Shown: positions 9,151-18,457 of the stretch, in pieces
How the letters are laid out: every line of letters begins with the position of its first letter
Position numbering within the stretch: position 1 is the stretch's first letter
Origin: Pediococcus cellicola
GTDB lineage: Bacteria; Bacillota; Bacilli; Lactobacillales; Lactobacillaceae
DNA: 64,000 nt
Assembly: GCF_001438655.1 (NCBI RefSeq)
Contig: NZ_JQBR01000002.1
Span: forward strand, 154,057 to 218,056
Direction of reading: 5' to 3'
Notes under the pieces: generated by a model
Database searches by the model: none
What the model was told of the DNA's origin: nothing
Seen by the model: the letters and a program-made list of their open reading frames with translations, nothing else
Translations under genes and position numbers: made by a program

Positions 9151-10398
9151 TTACTTTCGAACTTGCCCATTTCCTCGAATAACATACTTTGTCGATGTAA
9201 TTTCGTTCAAGCCCATTGGACCACGCGCATGTAATTTTTGGGTGCTAATTCCAATTTCTGCACCAAACCCAAATTCAAATCCATCCGTAAACCTGGTAGA
9301 CGCATTCACGTACACGACTGCAGCATCAATCTCTTTGGTAAAACGTTCACTGTGGGCATAATTATTCGTTACAATGGCTTCACTGTGCTTCGTATTATAG
9401 TGATTGATATGAGCAATAGCTTGATCCAAGTTATCCACAATTTTGATAGCCATAATGTAATCATTATATTCCGTGCCCCAATCGGCTTCGGTGGCTAAAG
9501 TAATATTTGGCAAAATTTCTTTTGCACGTTCATCACCCCGTAAGTCTACATTAAAGGGTTGAAGCGCTTTTGCTACCATTGGTAACAATTGATCTGCCAC
9601 TTTTTGATTAACTACTAACTTTTCCATGGCATTGCATACCGACGGGCGTTGTGTTTTGGCATTTACAATAATATCGGTTGCCATCTTTAAGTCTGCACCT
9701 TCGTCCACATAAACATGACAATTACCCGAACCCGTTTCAATCACAGGAACTTTTGCTTTTTGAACCACCATTTGAATGAATTTAGCACTGCCCCGTGGAA
9801 TTAACACATCCAAATACTCCGTCAATTGCATGAGCGCCGTTGCCGTTTCGTGGGAAGTATCCGTAATCAGCTGGATACTGTCTTCAGCCACACTCTCTGT
9901 AATTAACGCTTCTCGTAACGCGGCAACCAACGCTTGATTAGACTGTAGCGCTTCTTTTCCGCCTCTCAAAATAACTGCACTTCCGGCTTTGAACGTTAAC
10001 CCTGCAGCATCGACCGTCACATTTGGACGTGCCTCATAAATCATCCCAATCACACCTAATGGTACTCGAACCTGGGAAATAGCTAATCCAGTTTCGGTTG
10101 TCCACCCTTTGACAACTTCACCAATTGGATCTGCCAAATCTGCAACGTGTTCCAAACCATCCGCCATGCTGTCCACACGACTTTGATCAAGCTTTAAACG
10201 ATCTAACATTACCTTTTTGACACCATTTTGTTGGGCATTTTTCATATCCATGTCATTGGCGGCCAAGATTTTAGGTGTGTTTGTGCGAACTGATGCCGCC
10301 ATCGTTTTAAGCACTTGGTTTTTTTGGATTGTGGATAACTGGGCTAATTGTTGCGCTGCTTTTTTTGCGTTTTGTCCCATTTCAGTTAATTGAATCAT
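9151..10398 (-). CDS. proA: Gamma-glutamyl phosphate reductase ProA
   Basis: ProA reduces glutamyl-5-phosphate with NADPH to glutamate semialdehyde, the second step of proline synthesis. The 415-residue protein shows the aldehyde-dehydrogenase-like fold, with IYEARPNVTVDAA and LRGGKEA near the cofactor site and TQRPSVCNAMEKL holding the catalytic cysteine. The C-terminal FGFGAEIGIST-KLHARGPMGL block is typical. Its ATG overlaps the stop of proB by four bases (ATGA), so the two are translationally coupled. Confidence 0.97.
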   Translation of the reverse strand: MIQLTEMGQNAKKAAQQLAQLSTIQKNQVLKTMAASVRTNTPKILAANDMDMKNAQQNGVKKVMLDRLKLDQSRVDSMADGLEHVADLADPIGEVVKGWTTETGLAISQVRVPLGVIGMIYEARPNVTVDAAGLTFKAGSAVILRGGKEALQSNQALVAALREALITESVAEDSIQLITDTSHETATALMQLTEYLDVLIPRGSAKFIQMVVQKAKVPVIETGSGNCHVYVDEGADLKMATDIIVNAKTQRPSVCNAMEKLVVNQKVADQLLPMVAKALQPFNVDLRGDERAKEILPNITLATEADWGTEYNDYIMAIKIVDNLDQAIAHINHYNTKHSEAIVTNNYAHSERFTKEIDAAVVYVNASTRFTDGFEFGFGAEIGISTQKLHARGPMGLNEITSTKYVIRGNGQVRK

Positions 10399-11225
10399 GC
10401 TAATCCTTCTTTCGTGACAACCTCTTTAGGCGCAAATAATGTACCGACCGGTTCGCCAGCCAAAATATTATAGATAATCCGTGGATTCTTACCATTGGCA
10501 AGTACCATTTGCTGATGATTCTTGAGAATTCGTTTTGCGGCCTTTAATTTAGTCACCATGCCTCCGGTTCCGAACTTCGTACCGCGGCCTCCAGCAGCCT
10601 GAATAATAGACGCGTCAATACTTGTAACCGTATGATACAGTTCGGCACTGGGGTTAGACATAGGATTGCCAGAATAAAAACCGTCAATATCTGACAACAT
10701 GATTAATAAATCAGCATCAATGAGGTTTGCCACAATTGCAGACAGCTGATCGTTGTCACCGAACTTTGTCTTATGATCCAGCTCGTCGACAGAGACCGTA
10801 TCATTTTCATTCACAATCGGAATGACATTCATTTGTAAGAGCTCTTGAAAGGCATTGAACACATTTTTCTTGCTTTGTGGATAAACCAAGACATCACGTG
10901 TCAACAACATTTGGGCAACCGATTTGCCATAATGCTGAAATTCACGTTCATAAATACCAAGAAGTTCTCCCTGACCCACAGAAGCCACGGCCTGTTGTGC
11001 CGGAATAGTTTCGGGACGTCTATTTAATCCCAGTCTCCCCATGCCCACACCAATTGCACCGGAGGAAACTAAAACAACTTCTTTACCTTGATTTTTCAAA
11101 TCACTCAAGACAAACGCCAAGCGCTCAATAGCTCTCAAATTCAACCGGCTTGTATTTGGATACAGCAGCGAACTCGTGCCAATCTTAATTACAATTCGTT
11201 TTGCTTTTAAATCCCGTTTATTCAT
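10395..11225 (-). CDS. proB: Glutamate 5-kinase ProB (short form without PUA domain)
   Basis: ProB phosphorylates glutamate at the gamma position, the first and usually feedback-controlled step of proline synthesis. The amino acid kinase fold is clear: VIKIGTSSL at the start, VVLVSSGAIGVGMGRLG, VNENDTVS and the FGDNDQLSA loop. At 276 residues it lacks the C-terminal PUA domain of the E. coli enzyme (about 367 residues), as in many lactobacilli. ATG 11225 (MNKRDLK) is chosen because GGTGG lies just upstream; an ATG six codons earlier is in frame. It is first in the proBA operon. Confidence 0.95.
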   Translation of the reverse strand: MNKRDLKAKRIVIKIGTSSLLYPNTSRLNLRAIERLAFVLSDLKNQGKEVVLVSSGAIGVGMGRLGLNRRPETIPAQQAVASVGQGELLGIYEREFQHYGKSVAQMLLTRDVLVYPQSKKNVFNAFQELLQMNVIPIVNENDTVSVDELDHKTKFGDNDQLSAIVANLIDADLLIMLSDIDGFYSGNPMSNPSAELYHTVTSIDASIIQAAGGRGTKFGTGGMVTKLKAAKRILKNHQQMVLANGKNPRIIYNILAGEPVGTLFAPKEVVTKEGLA

Positions 11226-11278
11226 GTTGCCACCATTTTTCATCTTATAGATTTTTCAACTTACTGCATACGCGTACT

Positions 11279-11307
11279 ATCATACCGAAAATCAGTCATT
11301 TGTCCAA
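11279..11307 (-). promoter_or_regulatory. Predicted promoter of proBA
   Basis: On the minus strand TTGGAC (11302-11307) and TATGAT (11279-11284) are 17 bases apart, about 50 bases before the proB start. Confidence 0.65.
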
Positions 11308-11340
11308 ATATTCGTCTTACTTCCCACAATTCTAGATACA

Positions 11341-11376
11341 AAAAAGTTGGTTGCTTTAGAAGCAAAACCAACTTTT
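11341..11376 (-). terminator. Terminator of map
   Basis: On the minus strand AAAAGTTGGTTTTGCTTC folds back on GAAGC-AACCAACTTTT-like sequence and ends in TTTTTTG. It separates map from the proBA promoter. Confidence 0.85.
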
Positions 11377-11393
11377 GAACATTTGAACCCTAT

Positions 11394-12209
11394 TTACTTT
11401 AAAATTTTTGCATCAAAATCTGGTGCTAACAAATACTTTGCATCGAATTCAGGATCTTGAGAAGTTAAGATCTTGGGACCATTATTGGTCACGACTAACG
11501 TGTGCTCATATTGGCAACTTAGACTACCATCCATAGTTGTGACTGTCCACCCATCTGGTGCAGACGTATCACATCGCCAATCACCCACGTTCACCATGGG
11601 TTCAATGGTAATTGTCATCCCAGCTTTCAAACGTAGTCCGCGACCCGCATCACCATAGCCAGGCACCATTGGATCTTCGTGCATAGTGGGCTGAATGCCA
11701 TGACCAACGAACTCACGAACGTCGCCATAACCATGTTCATCTTCAATATAATGTTGCATCGCATGACCAATATCACCAATACGATTACCGGGAACGGCCT
11801 GATCAATTCCAAGGTAAAGGGCTTTTTTAGTCACATCCATTAAATCTTTAACTTCATTGCTAACGTCGCCAACTGCATAAGCCCAACACGAATCTGACAT
11901 GTAGCCATCGACACTGACAACCGTATCAACTTTAACTAAGTCGCCATCTTTAATCAATAGGTCTTTTCGAGGAAAACCATGACAAACTTCATTATTGACA
12001 CTGACACAGGTTGCATATTGATAGCCTTCAAATCCCTTTTCTTCAGGTTTAGCATTATTTTCTGCTAAATAGCGTAAGGCAAATTTTTCAATATCCCAAC
12101 TTGAAATACCTGGTTTAATGATATCCCGTAATCCAAGGTGCATTCCTGCTAAAACCGCCCCAGACTTTTGCATGCCCTTAATTTCGCGTTCCGACTTTAA
12201 TGTGATCAT
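11394..12209 (-). CDS. map: Methionine aminopeptidase, type I
   Basis: This metalloenzyme removes the initiator methionine from new proteins. The metal-binding set is visible: Asp in KVDTVVSVDGYMSDS, His in EFVGHGIQPTMHEDP, Glu in TITIEPMVN, and the last Glu in SCQYEHTLVVT. The DGYMSD spacing and the GHGIG-type loop match type I. The ATG at 12209 (MITLKSEREIKGM) is preferred because GGGAG lies eight bases upstream. At 271 residues it is slightly longer than the 250-residue norm, owing to a C-terminal tail containing the repeated motif DFDAK. Confidence 0.96.
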   Translation of the reverse strand: MITLKSEREIKGMQKSGAVLAGMHLGLRDIIKPGISSWDIEKFALRYLAENNAKPEEKGFEGYQYATCVSVNNEVCHGFPRKDLLIKDGDLVKVDTVVSVDGYMSDSCWAYAVGDVSNEVKDLMDVTKKALYLGIDQAVPGNRIGDIGHAMQHYIEDEHGYGDVREFVGHGIQPTMHEDPMVPGYGDAGRGLRLKAGMTITIEPMVNVGDWRCDTSAPDGWTVTTMDGSLSCQYEHTLVVTNNGPKILTSQDPEFDAKYLLAPDFDAKILK

Positions 12210-12298
12210 TTTCATATCTCCCAAATTTTTAATTCATCTATTCTATCTTAGCACAAGTCAGCTACTTCGTTCATGGGTCGTTTTGATTCGTTTTGGCC

Positions 12299-13177
12299 CT
12301 AATTCTTCTCAGGTAAAAAAGTCTGCCAATCAGGCGCACATACAATTCCCATTGACTTTTCGCCAGTATGAACTCCCATAAACGGACCGATTTCTCCAGT
12401 TTCAATAATGGCCTTCGGGTAGGTTTGTTTCAGGTCTGTACACCATTCTTGATTCAAAACCTGGTCATTCGCGTCAAGCACACTAAAACGTGGGACACTT
12501 GAATCACCAACTAATTTCTGGTCAATCATTGTTTTTATTTTCTTAAACGCATTGTCCATATGATGTGCATTCGTGACTAACGCAAGTCGTCCGGCTTTAT
12601 TAAACGTTAGAATCGTTCGCGTGCCTAAAATGGCACCAATTAGTGGGGAACGACTCATAATGCGACCTGTTTTAGAAAGGGCACGCATATTATACACAAT
12701 CAATAAAAACTGTGTCGCAGCTTGTAACTTGGCTACTTGTTGCAAAATGTCATGGACAGACGCGTTTTGAGCCACCATACTAGCCGCAAGCAACGCTAAA
12801 TTCCCCTCAGCAGCACAAGCAAGCTTAGAATCAACCGCATAAACGTCCAAATCTTTGACAGACGGAGCAAAAGCCTCCAAATTTGTGATAAACCCGCTTA
12901 GACCACCTGAAACACCAAAACAAATTGCGGCTTCATATCCCTGTTGTGCTAATTTTGTGAAAACACCTTGCATTTCAGACATGGCAACTTGAGAAGCGGT
13001 GGGCACCGTTTTATCATTTTTTAGTCTTTCATAAAACTCAGCAGACGTTAAGTCAACTCCTTCTCGATATAAATGATTTCCAAAGAGAATGGGTTGATTG
13101 ATAACGCACAAATGATACTTTTGTACCAGTTCATTTGAAATATTGGCGGAACTATCGACAACAACCGCTATTTTCAT
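12299..13177 (-). CDS. DegV family fatty-acid-binding protein
   Basis: DegV proteins bind a long-chain fatty acid; in Gram-positive bacteria FakB members present it to the kinase FakA. The 292-residue protein has the N-terminal VVDSSANIS, the TASQVAMSEM block, FGVSGGLSGF, and the C-terminal GPFMGVHTG that together form the lipid pocket. The start lies four bases after the trxA stop, with AGGTGAC as ribosome site inside the end of trxA, so the two form an operon. No kinase gene is nearby. Confidence 0.92.
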   Translation of the reverse strand: MKIAVVVDSSANISNELVQKYHLCVINQPILFGNHLYREGVDLTSAEFYERLKNDKTVPTASQVAMSEMQGVFTKLAQQGYEAAICFGVSGGLSGFITNLEAFAPSVKDLDVYAVDSKLACAAEGNLALLAASMVAQNASVHDILQQVAKLQAATQFLLIVYNMRALSKTGRIMSRSPLIGAILGTRTILTFNKAGRLALVTNAHHMDNAFKKIKTMIDQKLVGDSSVPRFSVLDANDQVLNQEWCTDLKQTYPKAIIETGEIGPFMGVHTGEKSMGIVCAPDWQTFLPEKN

Positions 13178-13181
13178 TTTG

Positions 13182-13502
13182 TCACCTAGTTTCCACTTTT
13201 GAATCCAAATATTTCGTTAATTTATCTTTAGGATAATACCCAGTTACTTTTTCAACGGCCTTTCCGTCACGGAACAACACAAGAGCTGGAATACTCATAA
13301 TTTTGTATTTTTCGGCGATCTCTTGTTGATGATCAACGTTGAGTTTTCCAAATTTAATGCGACCTTCGTAGTTAGATTCAAGTTGGTCTAAGACGGGCTC
13401 AAGCATTTTGCAGGGGCCACACCAAGGAGCCCAGAAATCTACAAGGGTGAGTCCTGAGGCAGTTTCTTTTTCAATGTTATAGCTTGTAATGGTGACAGCC
13501 AT
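13182..13502 (-). CDS. trxA: Thioredoxin
   Basis: A 106-residue thioredoxin that passes electrons from thioredoxin reductase to protein disulfides. The active site WCGPCK has Cys28 and Cys31, and the cis-proline is in MSIPALVLF. GGAGGG lies seven bases before the ATG. The promoter has an extended -10, TGCTATAAT. It is the first gene of a two-gene operon with degV. No thioredoxin reductase with a CxxC is in the window; the TrxB-like enzyme at 23.2 kb is of the ferredoxin-NADP reductase type. Confidence 0.96.
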   Translation of the reverse strand: MAVTITSYNIEKETASGLTLVDFWAPWCGPCKMLEPVLDQLESNYEGRIKFGKLNVDHQQEIAEKYKIMSIPALVLFRDGKAVEKVTGYYPKDKLTKYLDSKVETR

Positions 13503-13535
13503 GTTTTTCCCTCCGTTTGTGAACTGTATGAGTGA

Positions 13536-13541
13536 ATTATA
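13536..13541 (-). promoter_or_regulatory. Extended -10 box of trxA-degV
   Basis: The minus strand reads TATGCTATAATTC, a consensus TATAAT with TG extension, about 35 bases before the trxA start. No good -35 box is seen, as is common for extended -10 promoters. Confidence 0.65.
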
Positions 13542-13667
13542 GCATAAGAAATAAAAGTGAGTGTGAAGAGGCGCTTAGCCCTAAATGTAGCAGAATAATG
13601 GCAGCAAAAGCGCAATCTCACCGAAATCTTACTTAGCCATTTAAGGTTGCCTTCTAGAATTTCCTTA

Positions 13668-14423
13668 TTAAGACTGCCGTTGTTGTTTCAGATGCACTCG
13701 ATAATAATGAATTGCTAATGTGATCAACACCGCCAGCACGACGATTAACGCAAAGATACCAGATGGAATTTCCCAACCAATTAAAGGAATGGACACAAAG
13801 AGTTTGATGCCAATAATGGCAATCAAAATATAAGCCATCGTCTCTAATTCAGGGATTTTACGCATCACATTCATGATTACTTCCGCAATTCCGCGCATGC
13901 ACAAAATACCAATCATGCCACCTATCAACACGATAACCGGATTAGACGAGATTGCTAGAGAAGCTAACACAGAATCAACTGAAAAAATAATATCCATCAT
14001 TTCGATTTGTAACACAACCGACCAAAATAAGGATAAATGACGTTTACTTTTAACTTGTGGTTGTTTAGTAGTCTTTTTATTTGATCGTCGTTTCGGTGCA
14101 AAATACCGGTATACCATATATAGAAGGTAAAGTGCGCCAATAATCTTAATCTCCCAAATATGAATGAGATAAGTGCCAATTCCAATGACCAGGAAACGAA
14201 AAATATAAGCACCCCACAGCCCATAAAATAACGACTTCTCTCGATCCTTTAAGTTTGTTAACACCTGTGTTTGCGTGGCTAAAACGACCGCATTGTCAAC
14301 GGACAACAAACATTCAATCATAACTAAGGATAAAATAATCATCCAGTCGCTACTTGAAGTTAAGACCGTTGCCCAATTATGAGGATCAAAAAATGGACCG
14401 TATAACTTTGAAATTACTTGCAT
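13668..14423 (-). CDS. TerC family integral membrane protein
   Basis: TerC proteins are membrane proteins linked to metal homeostasis; several export manganese or help metal loading of secreted enzymes. The 251-residue protein has about seven hydrophobic segments. The two signature acidic motifs lie in membrane helices: MIECLLSVDNAVVLA near residues 34-48 and EMMDIIFSVDSVLA near residue 140. The loop between (PKRRSNKKTTKQPQVKSKRH) is very basic and probably cytoplasmic. AGGAGC lies before the ATG. It is divergent from the CorA pseudogene, another metal-transport gene. Confidence 0.92.
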   Translation of the reverse strand: MQVISKLYGPFFDPHNWATVLTSSSDWMIILSLVMIECLLSVDNAVVLATQTQVLTNLKDREKSLFYGLWGAYIFRFLVIGIGTYLIHIWEIKIIGALYLLYMVYRYFAPKRRSNKKTTKQPQVKSKRHLSLFWSVVLQIEMMDIIFSVDSVLASLAISSNPVIVLIGGMIGILCMRGIAEVIMNVMRKIPELETMAYILIAIIGIKLFVSIPLIGWEIPSGIFALIVVLAVLITLAIHYYRVHLKQQRQS

Positions 14424-14578
14424 CGGTGGTGCTCCTTTCCATGCATAAAATCATACCACAATCAGCCCCAAGCGTCGTCTTAAAAATTTGCATGTGATCC
14501 AGTTGTTCATGGACGTTACGCTTTTGTTGGTCTAAAATTATAATAAAGTAACTTTTAAATCTTTGATGAGGCCAACCT

Positions 14579-15500
14579 ATGATTTCCGAAAAAAAGATCA
14601 ACCCCAAAAACACCTGGGTAACGGTAAATGCACCAACTGAAAGTGACATTGCCGAAATTACCCATCATTATCACGTCACACAAGAAATGTTGGGTTATGC
14701 AATCGACCCAAATGAACGTGCTCGTATTGAAACAGATCACGATGCTAACATTTTTTTAATTATTTTTGATGTCCTCTCCAAGACGATCACGGATAGTGGC
14801 AGTACAGAACCAGTTGGCATCATGCTCGCCAATGATTACATCATCACTTTTACACGAGCTTCCACCAAATTTGTCGATACCCTTTTTGCCAAAAATCTTT
14901 CCATTGAACAAGCTCATCATGCTGATGATGCCGAACCTTTAACCATTATTTTTCGAACTTTATATCAACTATCAGTCCAATATTTTGATGCCATCACTAA
15001 CGTTAACCGTCAGCGTGAGCAAATTCAAAAGACAACCGTAGACCATATCTCACGTCGCTCTATTTCAGACATGTTGCACCTTGAAACTAGTCTGGTTTAT
15101 TACCTGACTTCTTTAAAAACTAATAACGCCTTGCTAACTAGCATGAACCGTATGACTAGTATCAAAATGTCTAAAGACCAACACGAACAATTAGAAGACG
15201 TCATTGTTGAATCGCAACAAGGAGAAGAAATGGCGCAACTTGCCACTGATATTATTGAACGAGTTGCCAATGCCAACGCCAATATTTTAGATAGTGATTT
15301 GAATAATACAATGAAATTTCTAACTGTTTTTTCCATGTGTCCTTGCTGTGCCCGCCATTGTCTTCGGCTTTTTTGGTCAAAATGTTTTGGTGCCTTTTCA
15401 GCGGTCCGCGGCAGGATGGGAAATCACCATCTTTATTACAGTTATTTTCACCCTGTTGGTTTTGCTTATCCTGAATTTAAACAATTTTTTCAAAAAATAG
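14579..15500 (+). pseudogene. CorA-type divalent cation transporter, frameshifted near the C-terminus
   Basis: The first 250 residues match the cytoplasmic domain of CorA magnesium/cobalt channels (NTWVTVNAPTESDIAEI, long stalk helix ending in NNTMKFLTVFS). After KFLTVFS (about base 15335) the frame breaks. The expected two transmembrane helices are found in the +1 frame: VLAVPAIVFGFFGQN, then WEITIFITVIFTLLVLLI, ending at TAG 15498-15500. The unshifted frame gives a cysteine-rich nonsense tail ending at 15508. One inserted base (or two lost) explains it. The family's GMN filter motif reads GQN here, which hints at decay or a divergent subfamily. A sequencing error remains possible. Confidence 0.82.
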
Positions 15501-15602
15501 AAGTTTAAAAAACGCGTATTTAAAAATATCGGTTAATTCAGAACACTTCATATGTTAAACTCAAGACAGTAAATACGGATTACATAAGGAATAAATGCCA
15601 TC

Positions 15603-18266
15603 ATGCAAAAAAAAAATACGATTCAAGTCATTAGCATAACTACCTGGTTCATTCTCTTAGTGGGAATGATCCTCTTATTACCCAACACCCTAAATTGGAA
15701 CGCAACTTACAGTCAACAATTACCAGCAAACCAAGTTTCCAGTGCAACTGTTGTATATACCAATCCGAATGGTCCTTTAACAAGTCATCAAAAAAAAGCC
15801 ATTCAGAAAAGTCAAAAGAAGCTAGCTGCCAACAAAAAATTTATTGGGTTTAAAACAATTGAAACCACTAATGATGCAAACGCCGCTAATCGGCTGAACT
15901 CTGCTGACAAATCAACCCAGTTAAGTGTTTTAACTTTCAAAAAATCGCAATCACAATTTCACGTTTTGATTCCTCAGTTATACAACCTGGTTCAAGTGAG
16001 TGGGGTCAAAACATACGTCACGGGCAATTCAATCCTACAAATTGCCCGCGCACAGGCTACACAAGCGGCTAATAAGGCAATCATTATTGTGAGCTGCCTT
16101 TTTATGGCGGTATGCTTAGGCCTCTTATTTAGAACCATTCTGGCGCCGCTCCTTGCCCTGCTTCTTTCAGGAATTGTTTATTTAACCAGCTTTTCTATAA
16201 CCACAGCGGCTGCCCGTTTTTGGGGATTGCCCTATTCCGCTTATACGAACACGCTCATGACGGTCGTGAGCTTCGCAATTTTTCCGGTTGCCATCGGTAT
16301 TTTTTATTATTTCTACAGCAAAGGTGACATGCGTCCTGGTACTGCCAAATCGCTTTATCAAAATTCGTGGTTACCGACATTACTTGGTATCATTCCCATG
16401 ATTGTCATCGGCGGTTGCTTATTACTCAGTCAAAGCCTTGTTTTACGCTCTATGTGGGGAATCGCCGTTGTCAGTGCCTTTTCATGGATCATTTTCTATA
16501 CACTTATGCCGGCTATCACCGAATTTCTAGGAGATTTGCTGTTCTGGCCAAGTTATCAAGGTTATCCTAATGTACCCGCTGGCTTTTGGCGATTCAACAC
16601 CCAGTTTGGTAAACAGCGCTCGGCGTTGACTTTAGCTGGTATTTTCATTTTCATTTTTTTAATTAGCTTTCTAGGTCTGGGGCATTTAAACTGGTCCAAT
16701 CAAGCTGACATTTCTTTTTCAAGCCAAGCCAAAATTGGTGCTACGGTAATTGACAGTCACTATCCGCTGGGAAAGACCTCACCAACCACATTGACACTAA
16801 TCGCTAAGCAACCTGTGACCTCTACCCAGAATATGGCGATTTTAAACGAACTCACCCAAAAATTAAAGTCAGATAAGCAAGTTGCTAATGTTTATTCTCT
16901 TGCCCAGCCTGGTGGGACTGCAATGAGTCAGCTTTACGTGGATCAACAGCTTCAAACGATTACCACCCAGTTGACCGCTGCTAATTTGAACTTGACCAAC
17001 ACTCAAAAGTCACTGAAAAGTTCGCAAAAACAGCTAAAGGATTTAAAGCTTGCCGCAGCTTTAAAACAACTATCAAAGAATACTGATAACTTAAACAAAA
17101 TTGGCACTCAGAGTTCTGAGATTGCTGACCAAGCGCAAGATTTGACCAATGACATTGATACCATTGATGCCCAACAAAGTGAATTGTCTCGGCTAATTTC
17201 TTCATCGAATAATTCACGGCGATCAGCTACTTACCGACGGGCGCTGACGTCTTTAAAAAACCATAGTGAAGCGCTCAGCAATGATTTACAAACCTTACGG
17301 CATAATATTGGCGTTGTTAGTTCTAATAATCAGATCATCACAGACAATATTAGTCAGGTCCAAGCGGATCAACAAAACGTTCTAGATGATTTTCAAACTG
17401 CCAGCACGGCGTTAAAAGACACCCAAAAAGCGCTCACAAAAGATAGTAAGAACGTTCAAATAGCTCAACAAAACTTAACGAATGATCAACGGTACTTAGA
17501 TGGATTAAGTCACTCCGGCATTCTAAACACGCTATATGTCACAGCACCAGATCTCAAAACAAGTCCAATGAAAAATGCGTTAACTGCCTTTAATCAATCG
17601 AAAAACAAAGTCACCACTGTTCAAATTATTTTGAAAGATTCGGCTGCTTCGGACTCTGCTGCTAAAACTTTGAACCGGTTAAGGGCACTAACCCAATCAA
17701 GCTTAGCTGGTACACAGTTAAAAACAAGTTCTGTTGATTTTACAGGCCAAACTGCCTTCACCAGTCATCAAAAACAAGCTTTCTCTCATGACATGCACCA
17801 CTTAGTACTTTGGTTGAGCATTTGTCTAATTCTATACCTGCTCTTTGTTTCCCAGTCGCTCTTTGCCATTTACACCAGTTTTAGTATTGTGCTTGCTTTT
17901 GTTGCCGGACTACAGTTAACGCACGGCTTATCGTCGCTGTGGTTAAAAACCGATTTACTGATGGATTCCCCAGTAATTAGTGGTGTTCTTTTCATCGGAA
18001 TTACCGTTCTTTTAACAATCATTTTAATTTCGCGAACCAGTAGAACAACTACCGAAAATTACCAAAAAGCTTTAACCTCTTTTGGCCGCGTAACGACACT
18101 AATGAGTCTCTTAGGCATTGGCCTTTTGCTTGCTTTAAGTTTTACCCAATTACTTTCATTTATTCAAGTGGCATTTACTTTGTTATTTGCCCTGTTGATT
18201 TGGGGAATTTTCTTCCCTGCCGGAATTATAGCTGCGCTTCATCTCACCTATGATAAGCGCCAATAA
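15603..18266 (+). CDS. MMPL family (RND-type) membrane exporter with long coiled-coil domain
   Basis: An 887-residue membrane protein of the MMPL/YdfJ-like RND superfamily; such proteins move lipids or other substrates across the membrane using the proton gradient. There is one helix at residues 12-29, then a first bundle of about five helices (residues 160-360) and a second bundle near the C-terminus (residues 735-880). Between the bundles is an external domain of about 360 residues that contains heptad-rich coiled coil (LNLTNTQKSLKSSQKQLKDL). AAGGA lies 11 bases before the ATG. The substrate is unknown. A two-hairpin repeat follows the stop. Confidence 0.88.
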   Translation: MQKKNTIQVISITTWFILLVGMILLLPNTLNWNATYSQQLPANQVSSATVVYTNPNGPLTSHQKKAIQKSQKKLAANKKFIGFKTIETTNDANAANRLNSADKSTQLSVLTFKKSQSQFHVLIPQLYNLVQVSGVKTYVTGNSILQIARAQATQAANKAIIIVSCLFMAVCLGLLFRTILAPLLALLLSGIVYLTSFSITTAAARFWGLPYSAYTNTLMTVVSFAIFPVAIGIFYYFYSKGDMRPGTAKSLYQNSWLPTLLGIIPMIVIGGCLLLSQSLVLRSMWGIAVVSAFSWIIFYTLMPAITEFLGDLLFWPSYQGYPNVPAGFWRFNTQFGKQRSALTLAGIFIFIFLISFLGLGHLNWSNQADISFSSQAKIGATVIDSHYPLGKTSPTTLTLIAKQPVTSTQNMAILNELTQKLKSDKQVANVYSLAQPGGTAMSQLYVDQQLQTITTQLTAANLNLTNTQKSLKSSQKQLKDLKLAAALKQLSKNTDNLNKIGTQSSEIADQAQDLTNDIDTIDAQQSELSRLISSSNNSRRSATYRRALTSLKNHSEALSNDLQTLRHNIGVVSSNNQIITDNISQVQADQQNVLDDFQTASTALKDTQKALTKDSKNVQIAQQNLTNDQRYLDGLSHSGILNTLYVTAPDLKTSPMKNALTAFNQSKNKVTTVQIILKDSAASDSAAKTLNRLRALTQSSLAGTQLKTSSVDFTGQTAFTSHQKQAFSHDMHHLVLWLSICLILYLLFVSQSLFAIYTSFSIVLAFVAGLQLTHGLSSLWLKTDLLMDSPVISGVLFIGITVLLTIILISRTSRTTTENYQKALTSFGRVTTLMSLLGIGLLLALSFTQLLSFIQVAFTLLFALLIWGIFFPAGIIAALHLTYDKRQ

Positions 18267-18268
18267 AA

Positions 18269-18436
18269 GAAAGAGACTGGAAAAATTTCCAGTCTCTTTC
18301 TTTAAACTTGAATAGTCACAATCAGGAAAAAGGCTGACTTCTCCGCTTAGCTAGGCTGTTATAGCAACTTATCACTTTAGCGCTTTTAGTTGCATGAACA
18401 ACGTCACATGTGCGAAGTCAAAACACCCTTTTTCCA
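18269..18436 (+). repeat. Two-hairpin intergenic repeat, copy c (with terminator 18269-18304)
   Basis: The first hairpin AAAGAGACTGGAAA / TTTCCAGTCTCTTT is the terminator of the MMPL gene. After the linker AACTTGAATAGTCA comes a second, longer palindrome: GGAAAAAGG pairs with CCTTTTTCC and TGACTTC with GAAGTCA. About 60 extra bases sit between these inner arms, so the loop differs in length between copies. Confidence 0.88.
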
Positions 18437-18457
18437 ATTTTTTACCTAAATTTGTTT

